Notes: generated by a model from the letters alone, not told the origin. A DNA stretch of 64,000 nt from Roseiflexus castenholzii DSM 13941 (GCF_000017805.1 NC_009767.1:2852001-2916000); one strand, 5' to 3'; counted from the first letter of the stretch, positions 33,366-43,544 are shown. Numbers and translations are program-made.

Positions 33366-34046
33366 GGATAACCGTCCATCGAACCCCGCCCTGCACAGCG
33401 TTCGTCCGCCCTTCGTCCGCTGATGCCCGCAGGCGCCTTGATAGACGGATAGATGGATACCCTTCGCTTCTGAAACTCACCCGCGATGCTGCCGCTTCGT
33501 TGGCGCGCGTTGCGCGATCCAAGAACCGTGATGAGTGTACATGACGCCATATCCAATGTCAAGCATGCGCCCGTGTCCGCTTCCGGTCATCCGCCTGGGC
33601 TGCGCAATTCGGCGCGTGGTGTCGTCAAGATGCGGCGCTCCGCATCGAAACGGCGTCGATTTGGAAAGGCGCCGGTTCATTGGCGTTTATCATCTGCGCC
33701 ATCCGCGCGCGATGGGATGACGTGACAAGCGAATGCGGGTTCAGTTCGGGGTGACGCGGCGCGTTCCGCTTGTGCGGAATGGCGGCGCGCCGGGTGCGGG
33801 TATGCAGGTTGTATGCCGAATGTCGCGCGCATGCAGTGCGCAACATCGCGCGCCGCTTTCCCATAAACATCGAGACACTGCCGGCGCCTGCGGTGCGCGT
33901 CGTCTGCGGGAGTGGCGTCACGCGCTGCTTGCGGGGAATGGCGGCGCCCTGACCTTTTGTACTCAATTTCGCGCGCCGCACTCCTCAATTGTTTTGCTAT
34001 ACTGTACATGCACGATCCGCTCTCCGAGTTCCAGAATGAGGGTCTT
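33366..34046. other. Gene-free region upstream of the molybdenum hydroxylase
   Basis: About 680 bp hold no convincing gene. Several frames stay open on both strands, but none has a ribosome-binding site, codon bias or family similarity. Near the right end TATACT (33998-34003) could be a -10 element for the + strand gene, without a good -35. The transition from AT-richer cassette DNA to GC-rich core DNA happens here. Confidence 0.5.
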
Positions 34047-36383
34047 ATGGCTTACGCATCACTGATTGGCGCAGAGGTGCGCCGCAGGGAGGATCCGCGC
34101 CTGATTTCCGGCGCAGGACGCTACGTGGGCGATATGTCGTTGCCTGGGATGCAGCATGTCGCGTTTGTTCGCAGCCCATACCCGCACGCCCGGATTGGCG
34201 CGATTGACTCATCGGCGGCGCTGCGGGTTCCAGGCGTCACGGCGGTCGTGACCGGCGAGGACCTGCGGGATGCCTGCACCGAGATGCTGTTTGAGGGTAG
34301 CGAAGGTTCGGATGTGGCGGAAGGGGAGTCGCCTAAGTACTCACACTACCCCATTTCGGTCGGTAAGGTGCGGCATGTCGGCGAAATCGCGGCTGCGGTC
34401 ATCGCGGTCAGTCCGGCAGCGGCGGCAGACGGCGCGGCGGCGGTCGTGATCGACTGGCAGCCGCTGCCGGCAGTCGCCGACATGGAACAGGCGCTGCGCC
34501 CTGATGCGCCGCTGCTCTTCGAGGGGGCGAAGAACAATATCGATCACGTATGGAAACGCAAACGCGGCGATGTCGAAGATGCCTTCGCCAACGCTCATCG
34601 GGTGGTGAAACTGCGCATGGTCAGTCAGCGCCTGTCGGGGGTGCCAATGGAAGGGCGCGCCGTGTTGACGGCGCTCGATCCGATGACCGAAGGATTGACG
34701 GTCTGGACGAGCACGCAGGCGGCGCACTGGATCCGGCGCGACTTGGCAAAGATGCTGGGCATGGCGGAAAATCAGATCCGCGTGATTGCTCCCGATGTCG
34801 GCGGCGGGTTCGGCGTTAAGATCGGCGTCTATCCCGAAGAGGCGGCGCTGGCGGCGCTGACGCGGCGCATGGGCATGCCGCTGCGCTGGGTTGAGACGCG
34901 CCTGGAGCATATGCAGGCGACGACGCACGGGCGCGCGCAGATTGCCGACTACGAGGCGGCAGTGACTGCCGATGGCGTCGTGACGGCGCTCCGCGCGCGG
35001 GTTGTCGCCGATCTCGGCGCGTATCCGGTGTCGGCGGGCATTCCTGACCTGACGGGGATGATGGCGGTGGGGGTGTATCGGATTCCTGCCGTTGATTACG
35101 AAATCACCTGTGTCTACACCAACACGACGCCGGTTGCCGCCTATCGCGGCGCGGGTCGCCCAGAAGCCGCCTATTATATCGAGCGCCTGATGGATGCCGT
35201 TGCGTATGAATTGCACCTTGATCCGGTCGAGGTGCGGCGACGCAACTTTATTCCGCCTGATGCTTTCCCCTACAAGACGCCGGTCGGTCCGATCTACGAC
35301 AGTGGCGACTATGACAAGGCGCTGAGCAAGGCGCTTGAGGTGGGGCGCTATGCCGATTGGCGCGCTGAACAGCAGCAGCGCCTCGCGGCGCGCGCCGCCG
35401 GCGAGCGTGTGCCGCTGCTGGGTGTCGGTATCGCCTGTTACGTCGAAATGTGCGGCTTTGGTCCATACGAAAGCGCCCACGTGCGCGTCGAGCCGTCCGG
35501 GACGGTGACGGTCATGACCGGCATTTCGCCGCACGGTCAGGGGAGCGCGACGACCTTTGCACAGATCGTTGCGGATCAACTCGGCGCTGATTTCGAGAAG
35601 GTCATTGTGCGCAGCGGCGATACAGCATTGACGCCGATGGGCAACGGTACGATGGGCAGTCGCAGTCTGGCGGTCGGTGGTGGCGCGCTCGTGCGCGCGA
35701 TTGCGCGGGTGCGCGAGAAGGCGCGCCGGATTGCTGCGCATATGCTCGAAGCGGCGCTTGATGATGTCGTGTTCGATGATGGGCGCTATCATGTCAAAGG
35801 CGCGCCCGACAGCGGGCTGACGCTGGTGCAGATCGCGGAACGCGCCTACTCTGATGATCTGCCCGATGATGTCGATCCGGGTCTGGAGGCGACTGATTTC
35901 TTCAAGCCGCCGGCGTTGATCTATCCCTTTGGCGCGCATCTGGCAGTGGTGGAGGTCGATCCCGACACCGGCATCGTGACTGTGCGCGATTATGTGAGTG
36001 TCGATGATTGCGGTCCGCGCATCAGTCCGCTGATCGTCGCCGGTCAGGTGCATGGCGGTCTGGCGCAGGGCATTGCTCAGGCGCTGTTCGAGGAGGTGGT
36101 GTACGACGAAAATGGGCAGTTGCTCAGCGGGTCGCTGATGGATTATACTCTTCCGCGCGCCGATGATCTGCCTGCGTTTGTGGTGGAACAAACAGTCACG
36201 CCAACGCCGCACAATCCGCTTGGCGCCAAGGGGATCGGCGAAGCGGCAACAATCGGCTCGACGCCTGCCATTGTTAATGCCGTCGTAGACGCGCTCAAAC
36301 ATCTTGGCGTGCGGCATATCGACATGCCGCTGCGACCTGAGAAAGTCTGGCGCGCCTGCCGTCAGGCTCAGGATGGAGCGTAA
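34047..36383 (+). CDS. Molybdenum hydroxylase large subunit (xanthine dehydrogenase / form II CoxL-like)
   Basis: The 778-residue protein binds the molybdopterin cofactor. It begins GAEVRRREDPRLISGAGRYV and has VGGGFGVKIG and AAYRGAGRPEAAYYIERLMD, the latter being the AYRGAGR loop of form II enzymes rather than the AYxCSFR of true CO dehydrogenases. The catalytic Glu lies in GAKGIGEAATIGSTPAIVNA near the C-terminus. The substrate is unknown. ATG 34047 follows GAGGG. Family members need FAD and 2Fe-2S subunits; none is encoded on either side here. Confidence 0.92.
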   Translation: MAYASLIGAEVRRREDPRLISGAGRYVGDMSLPGMQHVAFVRSPYPHARIGAIDSSAALRVPGVTAVVTGEDLRDACTEMLFEGSEGSDVAEGESPKYSHYPISVGKVRHVGEIAAAVIAVSPAAAADGAAAVVIDWQPLPAVADMEQALRPDAPLLFEGAKNNIDHVWKRKRGDVEDAFANAHRVVKLRMVSQRLSGVPMEGRAVLTALDPMTEGLTVWTSTQAAHWIRRDLAKMLGMAENQIRVIAPDVGGGFGVKIGVYPEEAALAALTRRMGMPLRWVETRLEHMQATTHGRAQIADYEAAVTADGVVTALRARVVADLGAYPVSAGIPDLTGMMAVGVYRIPAVDYEITCVYTNTTPVAAYRGAGRPEAAYYIERLMDAVAYELHLDPVEVRRRNFIPPDAFPYKTPVGPIYDSGDYDKALSKALEVGRYADWRAEQQQRLAARAAGERVPLLGVGIACYVEMCGFGPYESAHVRVEPSGTVTVMTGISPHGQGSATTFAQIVADQLGADFEKVIVRSGDTALTPMGNGTMGSRSLAVGGGALVRAIARVREKARRIAAHMLEAALDDVVFDDGRYHVKGAPDSGLTLVQIAERAYSDDLPDDVDPGLEATDFFKPPALIYPFGAHLAVVEVDPDTGIVTVRDYVSVDDCGPRISPLIVAGQVHGGLAQGIAQALFEEVVYDENGQLLSGSLMDYTLPRADDLPAFVVEQTVTPTPHNPLGAKGIGEAATIGSTPAIVNAVVDALKHLGVRHIDMPLRPEKVWRACRQAQDGA

Positions 36384-36447
36384 GCGTTGTTCGTGCACTC
36401 GCGGGCTGGCGATTTGCGGCGCCAGCGCCAATGAAAGGAGCGCTCTT

Positions 36448-37062
36448 ATGGGTCTCGGTCCGTTGTTCGGCAAAGATAAGGATAAGACGGAAGAGGAGAA
36501 ATCGGAGCAGCAGAAGATCGGCGAGACGATCAAGAACCTGAGTGATCGTATCTACGAACTTCAGAAGCAACTCAATCAGCGCACCTCCGAAATCGATCAG
36601 TTGACTATGCAACTGGCTGAGGCTCAGAAGCAGGCGGAAGCCGCCAGAGGCGCCGCAAGCGCAGAACGATTGACGGTCGCTGCAACGCAGGAGGCGCTGC
36701 ACGATGCCAACGCGCGCGTGCGCGAACTCGAAGCGCAGATCGGCCAACTGGCGAAGGAAAAGGCTGCGATGGAAGAGCAGGCGAAGAGCGCCAGCGCTGC
36801 CGTCGCAGAACTGGCTGGCAGCAAACCGGGTCTGGCAGTCGGTGCAACCGCCTGGGTGCAGAAGGCGGGCGGCAAGAATCTGCGACGCCGCAGCGCCCCC
36901 GGTCTTCACTCGCAGGTGCACGACGGTCTGGCGCCGGGCACGCAACTCACGCTGCTCGAAGGTCCTGTCGCCGCCGACGGGTATCACTGGTGGCGCATCC
37001 GCGCTGCCGATGGCCGCGAAGGATGGGTGGCCGGCGAGGAATTGGTGACTGCGCCTGAGTGA
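36448..37062 (+). CDS. Coiled-coil protein with C-terminal SH3b domain
   Basis: The 204-residue protein begins with a short Gly/Lys stretch, followed by a coiled coil over residues ~20-125 (heptads of Leu, Ile and Ala among Glu, Lys and Gln). The C-terminal bacterial SH3 domain has NLRRRSAPGLHSQVHDGLAP and WWRIRAADGREGWVAGEEL. No signal peptide is present, so it may act in the cytoplasm or as a scaffold. AAAGGAG precedes the ATG at 36448. It sits between the hydroxylase and the chromate transporter with no clear link. Confidence 0.85.
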   Translation: MGLGPLFGKDKDKTEEEKSEQQKIGETIKNLSDRIYELQKQLNQRTSEIDQLTMQLAEAQKQAEAARGAASAERLTVAATQEALHDANARVRELEAQIGQLAKEKAAMEEQAKSASAAVAELAGSKPGLAVGATAWVQKAGGKNLRRRSAPGLHSQVHDGLAPGTQLTLLEGPVAADGYHWWRIRAADGREGWVAGEELVTAPE

Positions 37063-37065
37063 CAT

Positions 37066-38274
37066 GTGGTGCAAGAAGAAACTCGACCGCTCGCAGTGTC
37101 GCGTGGCTCGGTCGCCGAAGTGCTCGCGGCATTTGCGCGCCTGGGAGTGACATCGTTCGGCGGCCCGATTGCGCATCTGGGGTATTTTCGGGAAGAGTTC
37201 GTCGTTCGGCGGCGCTGGCTCGATGATCGCACCTATGCCGATCTGGTGGCGCTCTGTCAGTTTCTGCCGGGTCCGGCGAGTAGCCAGGTCAGTGTCGCGC
37301 TTGGCATCATGCGCGCCGGTCTGCCGGGTGGCGTGGCGGCATGGCTGGGGTTTACCCTTCCGTCAGCGCTGTTGATGATTGCAGCGGCATATGGCGTTGT
37401 GTGGCTCGGCGCAGATACGGCGGCGTTGCGCGGGCTGAAGGTTGTTGCAGTGGCGGTTGTGGCGCAGGCGGTGTGGGGTATGGCGCGCACTCTCTGCCCC
37501 GACCGCATACGCGCAACGATAGCGATCCTTGCGGCGGTGGCGTTGCTTGTCTGGAGCAATGCGCTGGCGCAGATCGTTATCATTGTCGCTGGCGGAGTTG
37601 TTGGTTGGCGGTTGTTACGGTGCGGCGCGCCGCTGGCGGCGCCGCTGGCGTTGCCGTCGTTTGATCGCCGCCTGGCGATTGGGTGCTGGATCGTCTTCTT
37701 CGGGCTGCTCGTTGCGCTGCCGCTGGCGCGCGCGGCGTTCCCGTTCCACGCGCTCGCGCTCTTCGATAGTTTCTATCGCGCCGGCGCGCTGGTCTTCGGC
37801 GGCGGGCATGTGGTTCTGCCGTTGCTCCGCGCCGAGGTGACGCCGCCAGGGTGGGTCGGTGATGCGCAGTTCATCGCTGGCTACGGCATGGCGCAGGCTG
37901 TGCCCGGTCCGCTATTCACGTTTGCGGCATACCTGGGGGCTGTTCAGACATCACCGCTCAACGGTTGGGCAGGGGGCATGCTGGCGCTGCTGGCGATCTT
38001 TCTGCCCGCGTGGTTGCTGGTCATCGGTGCGCTGCCGTTCTGGGATTGGCTGCGCTCCCGAGAAGAAGCGCAGGCAGCGCTGCGCGGCGTCAACGCCGTG
38101 GTCGTTGGCATTCTCCTTGCTACCCTCTATACGCCGGTCATGACCGGTGCTATCATGACGCCGCGTGATGCAGCCCTCGCGCTGGGATGCTTCGGGATGC
38201 TGACGCTGTGGAAATGGCCGCCGTGGCTGGTTGTCGTTGTTGCTGCGGGGGTTGGTTGGAGGGTAGGGGGTTAG
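37066..38274 (+). CDS. chrA: Chromate transporter, ChrA-type
   Basis: The 402-residue membrane protein is made of two homologous halves. The N-half has FARLGVTSFGGPIAHLGYF and ALCQFLPGPASSQVSVALG; the C-half repeats the pattern as SFYRAGALVFGGGHVVLPLL and GYGMAQAVPGPLFTFAAYLG. These are CHR-domain hallmarks. It would expel chromate by proton exchange. It starts with GTG 3 nt after the upstream gene; a GTG at 37069 is an alternative. The next gene is a metal ATPase, making a small metal-resistance pair. Confidence 0.93.
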   Translation: MVQEETRPLAVSRGSVAEVLAAFARLGVTSFGGPIAHLGYFREEFVVRRRWLDDRTYADLVALCQFLPGPASSQVSVALGIMRAGLPGGVAAWLGFTLPSALLMIAAAYGVVWLGADTAALRGLKVVAVAVVAQAVWGMARTLCPDRIRATIAILAAVALLVWSNALAQIVIIVAGGVVGWRLLRCGAPLAAPLALPSFDRRLAIGCWIVFFGLLVALPLARAAFPFHALALFDSFYRAGALVFGGGHVVLPLLRAEVTPPGWVGDAQFIAGYGMAQAVPGPLFTFAAYLGAVQTSPLNGWAGGMLALLAIFLPAWLLVIGALPFWDWLRSREEAQAALRGVNAVVVGILLATLYTPVMTGAIMTPRDAALALGCFGMLTLWKWPPWLVVVVAAGVGWRVGG

Positions 38275-38286
38275 AGGTTAGAGGTT

Positions 38287-40539
38287 ATGAGAACTGAGAA
38301 CCGGGAACCAATGCAGACACAGACACGCGATCACATCTTCACTGTTCACGGCATCGACTGTGCGCATTGTGCGAACACTATCGAGGTGAGCCTGGTTCGT
38401 CTCGATGGCGTCGAGGTGTGTGAACTGAATGCCACGACAGGACGGCTGCGCGTGCGCGGCGCTGTCGAACCTGATACAGTTATCGCGTATGTGCGTTCGT
38501 TGGGGTATGAAGCGACGCCGACTGACGAGACCGGTGCAACTTCGCCTTCTTCGGACGCGCCAGTGTCGTTTGTCCGATTTATGTGGCAGCGTGTCGAGAC
38601 GCGCCTGGCATTGGTCGGCGCCGTGCTGATCGTTCCAGGTGTGGTGTTGCACGAACTCCTTGGCTGGCGCACTCTTTGGATCGACGCGCTGGCATGGGCT
38701 GCCCTGGTCGCTGCCGGGTTGCCGATTGCGCGCAGCGCCTGGCGATCACTGGTCGTCAGCCGAACTATCTCGATCAATGCTCTGATGACTATTGCAGCGG
38801 TCGGCGCCGTCATTATCGGCGCGCACGTCGAGGCAGGGCTGGTGATGGTGTTGTTTGCGATTGGCGAGGCGATTGAAGGGTTTACGGCAGCGCGCGCGCG
38901 GGACGCCATTCGTTCGCTCATGACCCTCGCGCCCGAAACGGCGCTGCGTCTGCGCGATGGATACGAGACGCGCGTGCCGGTTGCCGAACTGGAAGTCGGA
39001 GATGTGATCATTGTGCGCCCTGGTGAGCGTGTGCCGATGGATGGCGTGGTGCGCAGCGGCGCAACCCACGTCGATCAGGCGCCGATCACCGGTGAGAGCG
39101 TGCCGGTTGTCAAAACGCCGGGGGCACACGTGTATGCCGGGAGCATCAATGGCGAAGGTGTGATGGAGGTGGTCGTCACGCATCCGGCGAGTGAGAATAC
39201 GATCAGTCGGATGATCCGCCTGGTGCAGGAGGCGCAGGACCGTCGCGCGCCGGTGCAGCGTATGATCGACCGCTTTGCAGGCTGGTATACGCCTGCGGTG
39301 GTTGGCATTGCTGCGCTGATGGCGACTGTGCCGCCATTACTGTTCGGGCAGCCGTTCTGGAACCCGTCGCCGGACGAAACCGGGTGGTTCTACCGCAGCC
39401 TGGCGTTGCTGGTTGTCGCCTGCCCCTGTGCGTTGGTGATCAGCACGCCGGTCAGCGTGGTCAGTGCGTTGAGCGCCGCCGCGCGCGCCGGTGTGCTGAT
39501 CAAAGGCGGCGCGGCGCTCGAGGCGCTTGGTGGTATACGCGCGGTTGCGTTCGATAAAACGGGCACCCTGACGACCGGCAAGCCGACGCTTGTGATGGTG
39601 CGTTCGGTCGATTGCCGCGAACCGGAACAGAACAATGACGCGCGGTGTGACGCATGCGATACGCTGCTCGAACTCGCCTGTGCCGTTGAGCGGCGCTCGG
39701 AACATCCGCTGGCGCACGCCATTGTTGATGCAGCGCGTAGGCGAGGTCTCAGCCAGACCGTGCCGCCTGCCGCGTCGGTCGCTGCTCTGCCAGGGCACGG
39801 TATTATCGGCGAGGTTGAAGGGCGCACAGTGGTGATCGGCAGCCACCGCTATTTCGATGAAACATCACCCCACCCACGTTCCTTTTGCAACCGCGCAGAA
39901 CAGGATGCCAGCGTCGGCAGGACGCCGCTGATGATCAGCGTCGATGGGGTTTTCGCCGGTATGTTGAGCGTCGCCGATACAGTGCGCCCCGAAAGCCGTG
40001 AGGCGGTGGCTCTACTCCGTGAGGCGGGGATCGAGCATATCATTATGCTGACCGGTGACCGCCGTGAGACGGCATATGCCGTCGCTGCCGACGTCGGTGT
40101 CGATGATGTGCGCGCTGAAGTGCTTCCTGCTCACAAAGCGGAGACGGTTGAGAATCTCCGCGCTGCCTATGGCGCTGTGGCGATGGTCGGCGATGGCATC
40201 AACGACACGCCTGCCCTGGCATCGGCGACGGTCGGAATTGCTATCGGTGCAGCGCACGGCGGCGCGAATCAGGCGATGGAGACCGCCGATGTGACGTTGA
40301 TGAGCAACGATCTTCGTCGCCTGCCGTTCGTGTTCGCGCTGGCGCGCGCCGCGCGACGAACCATTATGCTCAATGTTGCATTCAGCATCGCCGTGAAAGT
40401 GGTGTTTCTGGCGATTGTCGCAGCAGGATGGAGCACCATGTGGATGGCGGTGTTCGCCGATATGGGAACGTCGCTGCTCGTGACGTTGAACGGTCTCCGG
40501 TTGCTTGGCTTCCGTCCCAAAACAGAAGCGTTTTCCTGA
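38287..40539 (+). CDS. Heavy-metal translocating P1B-type ATPase (Zn/Cd/Co type)
   Basis: The 750-residue pump has an N-terminal HMA metal-binding domain (HGIDCAHCANTIE, with CxxC). The actuator motif ITGESVPVVK, the membrane CPC site in VVACPCALVISTPVSVVSAL, phosphorylation motif DKTGTLTTGKP, the SEHPLA nucleotide motif and GDGINDTPALASA follow in order. The CPC with DKTGTLT and HP pattern is that of ZntA/CadA-like exporters. ATG 38287 lies inside a heptamer repeat with AGAGG before it; ATG 38311 is an alternative start. Confidence 0.93.
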   Translation: MRTENREPMQTQTRDHIFTVHGIDCAHCANTIEVSLVRLDGVEVCELNATTGRLRVRGAVEPDTVIAYVRSLGYEATPTDETGATSPSSDAPVSFVRFMWQRVETRLALVGAVLIVPGVVLHELLGWRTLWIDALAWAALVAAGLPIARSAWRSLVVSRTISINALMTIAAVGAVIIGAHVEAGLVMVLFAIGEAIEGFTAARARDAIRSLMTLAPETALRLRDGYETRVPVAELEVGDVIIVRPGERVPMDGVVRSGATHVDQAPITGESVPVVKTPGAHVYAGSINGEGVMEVVVTHPASENTISRMIRLVQEAQDRRAPVQRMIDRFAGWYTPAVVGIAALMATVPPLLFGQPFWNPSPDETGWFYRSLALLVVACPCALVISTPVSVVSALSAAARAGVLIKGGAALEALGGIRAVAFDKTGTLTTGKPTLVMVRSVDCREPEQNNDARCDACDTLLELACAVERRSEHPLAHAIVDAARRRGLSQTVPPAASVAALPGHGIIGEVEGRTVVIGSHRYFDETSPHPRSFCNRAEQDASVGRTPLMISVDGVFAGMLSVADTVRPESREAVALLREAGIEHIIMLTGDRRETAYAVAADVGVDDVRAEVLPAHKAETVENLRAAYGAVAMVGDGINDTPALASATVGIAIGAAHGGANQAMETADVTLMSNDLRRLPFVFALARAARRTIMLNVAFSIAVKVVFLAIVAAGWSTMWMAVFADMGTSLLVTLNGLRLLGFRPKTEAFS

Positions 40540-40798
40540 ACGATAGCGCCAACCCGATTGCTGTCGGGATGCTGACAGTACACTCGACCGAACCGGTCAG
40601 TATCACGTCGTCGCCGAAGCGCTGCAACTGGATGGACCGGTCTGCACAAATTGGAGGCGCCGACGCTCAGACCGGCGGCGCTGACATCCCGGCAGCAATG
40701 CCGCGCTAGCGGCGGCATCGCCGGAAAGGGGGCGGCTGGATGCGGTTGCGCCGGAAGCGCCGCTCGGATGTTGCGTATATTGAACAGGGAGATCAGGG
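40540..40798. other. Intergenic gap before the amidase gene
   Basis: No gene is recognised in these 259 bp. A GGGAGATCAGGG purine-rich stretch at the right end serves as ribosome-binding site of the amidase. No strong terminator hairpin with a T-tract is visible after the ATPase gene. Confidence 0.5.
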
Positions 40799-42190
40799 AT
40801 GTCCGACCTCTTTCGGCTCACTATTGAAGACGCCGCCGACCTGCTGGCGCGCCGTGAGATTTCGGCGGTCGAGTTGACCAGCGCGCACCTGGATCGCATT
40901 GCGACCCACGATACGCGCCTCAACAGTTTTATTACGGTCACTGCCGACCACGCGCTGGCACAGGCGCGCGCTGCCGATAACGAACTGGCGCGTGGCGCGC
41001 GCCGCAGTCCGCTGCACGGCATTCCGATTGCGCTGAAAGACCTGTACGATACCGCAGGCGTTCGCACCACCGCCGGTGCGACCTTCTTTGCCGAGCGTAT
41101 GCCGGACGTGGATGCGCGCGCGGTAACTCTGCTGTACCAGGCAGGCGCGGTGTTGCTCGGTAAACTGAACATGCACGAATGGGCATTAGGCGTCACGAAT
41201 ATTAATCCGCACTATGGTCCTTCGCGCAACCCCTGGGATACCTCGCGCATCACCGGCGGTTCTTCGGGTGGCGCGGCGGCGGCGCTGGCGGCCGGTCTGT
41301 GCATGGGGGCGCTAGGGAGTGATACTGGCGGCAGCATCCGCATCCCGGCATCCCTCTGCGGTATCGTCGGGTTCAAACCGACCTTTGGACGGGTCAGCCT
41401 GCAAGGTGTTGTGCCATTGAGCTGGAACCTCGACCACGCCGGTCCAATGGCGCGCACCGTGACCGATGCTGCGCTCCTGTTGCAGGCGATTGCCGGGTAC
41501 GACCCGGACGATCCGGTGAGCGTCGCCGCGCCGGTGGATGATCTGCTTGCCAGCATCGATGCAGGCGTGGGCGGATGGCGCATCGCGCTGGCGGACGATG
41601 CCCATTTCGGCAATGCCGACGCAGAGGTTCTGGCATCTGTTCATCGGGCTGCCGGCGTGTTCGAGGAGTTGGGTGCGCGCGTCGAACGTGTCGATCTCGG
41701 TCGTGGACAGGACGCAGCGCAAATGAATGCGTTGATGACCACCAGTGATGCTGCGGCGTTTCACCGTGACCGGTTGCGCGCGCATCCAGAGCAGTTTGGC
41801 GCAGATGTGCGGATGCGCCTGGAACGCGGTGCAGCCTTTACCTCCACCGAGTATATTCTGGCGCGCCGCTTTCAGAGCGAGTGGCGGCGCCAACTGGAAC
41901 GCCTCTTCGAGCAGTTCGATGTGTTGTTGACACCTACAACACCGATTACGGCGCTCCCTATCGAAGGACTGGATTCGGTCGAAGCAGCCCGTCAGTTGAC
42001 CCGCTGCACAGCGCCTTTTAACCTTGCCGGTCTGCCGGCGCTATCGGCGCCGTGTGGTATGAGCGCCGCCGGTTTGCCGATCGGGTTGCAGATCGTTGCA
42101 GCGCCGTGGCGTGAAGCGCATGTGCTGCGCGCGGGCAAGGCGTTCGAGCGTGCCACCTCATGGCATCGCCAGACGCCGCCGGGATGGTGA
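40799..42190 (+). CDS. Amidase-signature family hydrolase (GatA-like)
   Basis: The 463-residue enzyme has the Ser-cisSer-Lys triad: Lys in GIPIALKDLYDTAG (about residue 81), the cis-Ser in GGSSGGAAAALAAG (near 158) and the nucleophile Ser in GSDTGGSIRIPASLCG (near 181). It would cleave an amide bond. GatA is one possibility, but no gatB or gatC lies next to it, and the free-standing context favours a general amidase. A GGGAGA-type site precedes the ATG. Confidence 0.9.
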   Translation: MSDLFRLTIEDAADLLARREISAVELTSAHLDRIATHDTRLNSFITVTADHALAQARAADNELARGARRSPLHGIPIALKDLYDTAGVRTTAGATFFAERMPDVDARAVTLLYQAGAVLLGKLNMHEWALGVTNINPHYGPSRNPWDTSRITGGSSGGAAAALAAGLCMGALGSDTGGSIRIPASLCGIVGFKPTFGRVSLQGVVPLSWNLDHAGPMARTVTDAALLLQAIAGYDPDDPVSVAAPVDDLLASIDAGVGGWRIALADDAHFGNADAEVLASVHRAAGVFEELGARVERVDLGRGQDAAQMNALMTTSDAAAFHRDRLRAHPEQFGADVRMRLERGAAFTSTEYILARRFQSEWRRQLERLFEQFDVLLTPTTPITALPIEGLDSVEAARQLTRCTAPFNLAGLPALSAPCGMSAAGLPIGLQIVAAPWREAHVLRAGKAFERATSWHRQTPPGW

Positions 42191-42193
42191 GCC

Positions 42194-43075
42194 ATGACCC
42201 TGGCTACGGATCACCCGCGGTTCTATCTCGGCTGCGCTGTCTGGGCGCACGCTTCGTGGTCTGGCGTTCTCTTCCCGCGCGGCAGCCGCAGCGCCGATTA
42301 CCTGCGCCTGTATAGCCGCCGTCTGACGACTGTTGAAGGCAATACGACCTTCTATGCCATTCCGTCGGCTGAGACGGTGCAGCGATGGGTGGATGAGACG
42401 CCGCCCTCGTTCCGCTTCTGCTTCAAACTTCCGCGCGACATCAGCCATCAGGGACCACTGGCGGGACGGAGGCGCGAAACTGACGCCTTTGTGCAGCGCA
42501 TGGCGCCGCTCGGCGAACGGCTGGGTCCGTTCTTTCTCCAGTTGCCGCCGGGTTATTCGCCGCATCAGATGAACGACCTGGCGTCATGGCTCTCAGCGTG
42601 GAACCCCGCGTATCGTCTGGCGGTCGAAGTGCGTCACCCGGAGTGGTATGCGCCGCAGGGAGAAGCGGCGCTGATGGCGCTGCTGGAGGAGCATGGCATC
42701 GGGCGGGTGCTCATGGATGTGCGCCCGCTCGACCTGGGACCACTGCCCGGTGCGGAGGAGGACCTGCGCCGCGCGCGCGACAATAAGCCGGATGTGCCGC
42801 TCCATCCGTTGCGTAGCGCCTCCTTCGCGCTGGTGCGGTACATTGGCCACCCGGACGTGGCGCGGAACGACCCGCTGATCGACGAATGGGCAGCGCGGGT
42901 GCGCGCGTGGATTGCCGAAGGCACGATGGTGTTTTTCTTCATGCACTGCCCGGTGGAACGCGAGTCGCCGCTGCTCTGCCGCGCACTGCAACGTCGTCTC
43001 GATGGAACGCCCGGTGTGCCGCCTCTGCCGTGGGAGAGCGCCAGAGATGATAGCGAGCAACTGACGCTGTTTTGA
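42194..43075 (+). CDS. DUF72 (YecE-like) protein
   Basis: The 293-residue protein has the TIM-barrel DUF72 words LGCAVWAHASWSGVLFP, YLRLYSRRLTTVEGNTTFYA, FCFKLPRDISH, FFLQLPPGYSP and LAVEVRHPEWY. The first words place the conserved metal/phosphate-binding residues. The biochemical role of the family is not settled. It starts 3 nt after the amidase stop, so the two are co-transcribed. Confidence 0.92.
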   Translation: MTLATDHPRFYLGCAVWAHASWSGVLFPRGSRSADYLRLYSRRLTTVEGNTTFYAIPSAETVQRWVDETPPSFRFCFKLPRDISHQGPLAGRRRETDAFVQRMAPLGERLGPFFLQLPPGYSPHQMNDLASWLSAWNPAYRLAVEVRHPEWYAPQGEAALMALLEEHGIGRVLMDVRPLDLGPLPGAEEDLRRARDNKPDVPLHPLRSASFALVRYIGHPDVARNDPLIDEWAARVRAWIAEGTMVFFFMHCPVERESPLLCRALQRRLDGTPGVPPLPWESARDDSEQLTLF

Positions 43076-43087
43076 ACCCGACGAGGG

Positions 43088-43544
43088 ATGGCGATTTGGA
43101 TTATCAACGGGCAAGCCTTCAGCCGTTGCAGCGCCGGGCAAGCGGTCATCGGCAGCCAGAAAAGTGAGCGGCGGCAGTCCGGCGCTTGTAAGGCGGAGGG
43201 ACACTTCCAGTGTCGAAGCCAGATGGAGTGCATCATAAGCGCGCAGAGGATGCTGTTCGAGAAGGTATTGCGCCCGGCGGAGCACATCACCCGTCATCGG
43301 CACAATCCGATAGCGGCGTCGACAGCAAGCCAGAAAATCATCGCGCACAGCGGCATAGACCGTCGGTAGCAACGTTCCTTCCCACCCGCCGATTCAGCGC
43401 ACTGATCACTTCAATCATGCTCAAGCGCACTGTCTCAATTCGATTGCCTGCACGAGATGCGGTCAGATACCGGAACCATACTGAGCCTTGTGCCTGAATA
43501 TGGCGCTTAACCAGAACACTGCTATCAGCGTAGAAAATCGCCAC
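43088..43544 (-). pseudogene. VapC-type PIN-domain toxin, frameshifted
   Basis: The first part, from GTG 43544, reads MAIFYADSSVLVKRHIQAQG and continues to EVISALNRRV, with the first PIN Asp at residue 6 and a Glu in EVISAL. At about 43385 the frame breaks. The neighbouring frame continues with EGTLLPTVYAAVRDDFLACC, RAYDALHLASTLEV and LTFLAADDRL, which hold the remaining acidic residues. A single extra base (or two lost) in GGTGGGAAGG explains it. An intact version would be a ribonuclease toxin. The 3' end meets the DUF72 gene. Confidence 0.8.

Noticed and set aside
33625..34009. Arg-rich open frames between the cassette array and the hydroxylase
   Set aside because: No ribosome-binding site, domain or plausible composition; several frames are open at once, as expected for GC-rich non-coding DNA.
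34341..36533. 730-residue open frame antisense to the molybdenum hydroxylase gene
   Set aside because: It is a shadow in GC-rich DNA; the + strand gene has complete family motifs.
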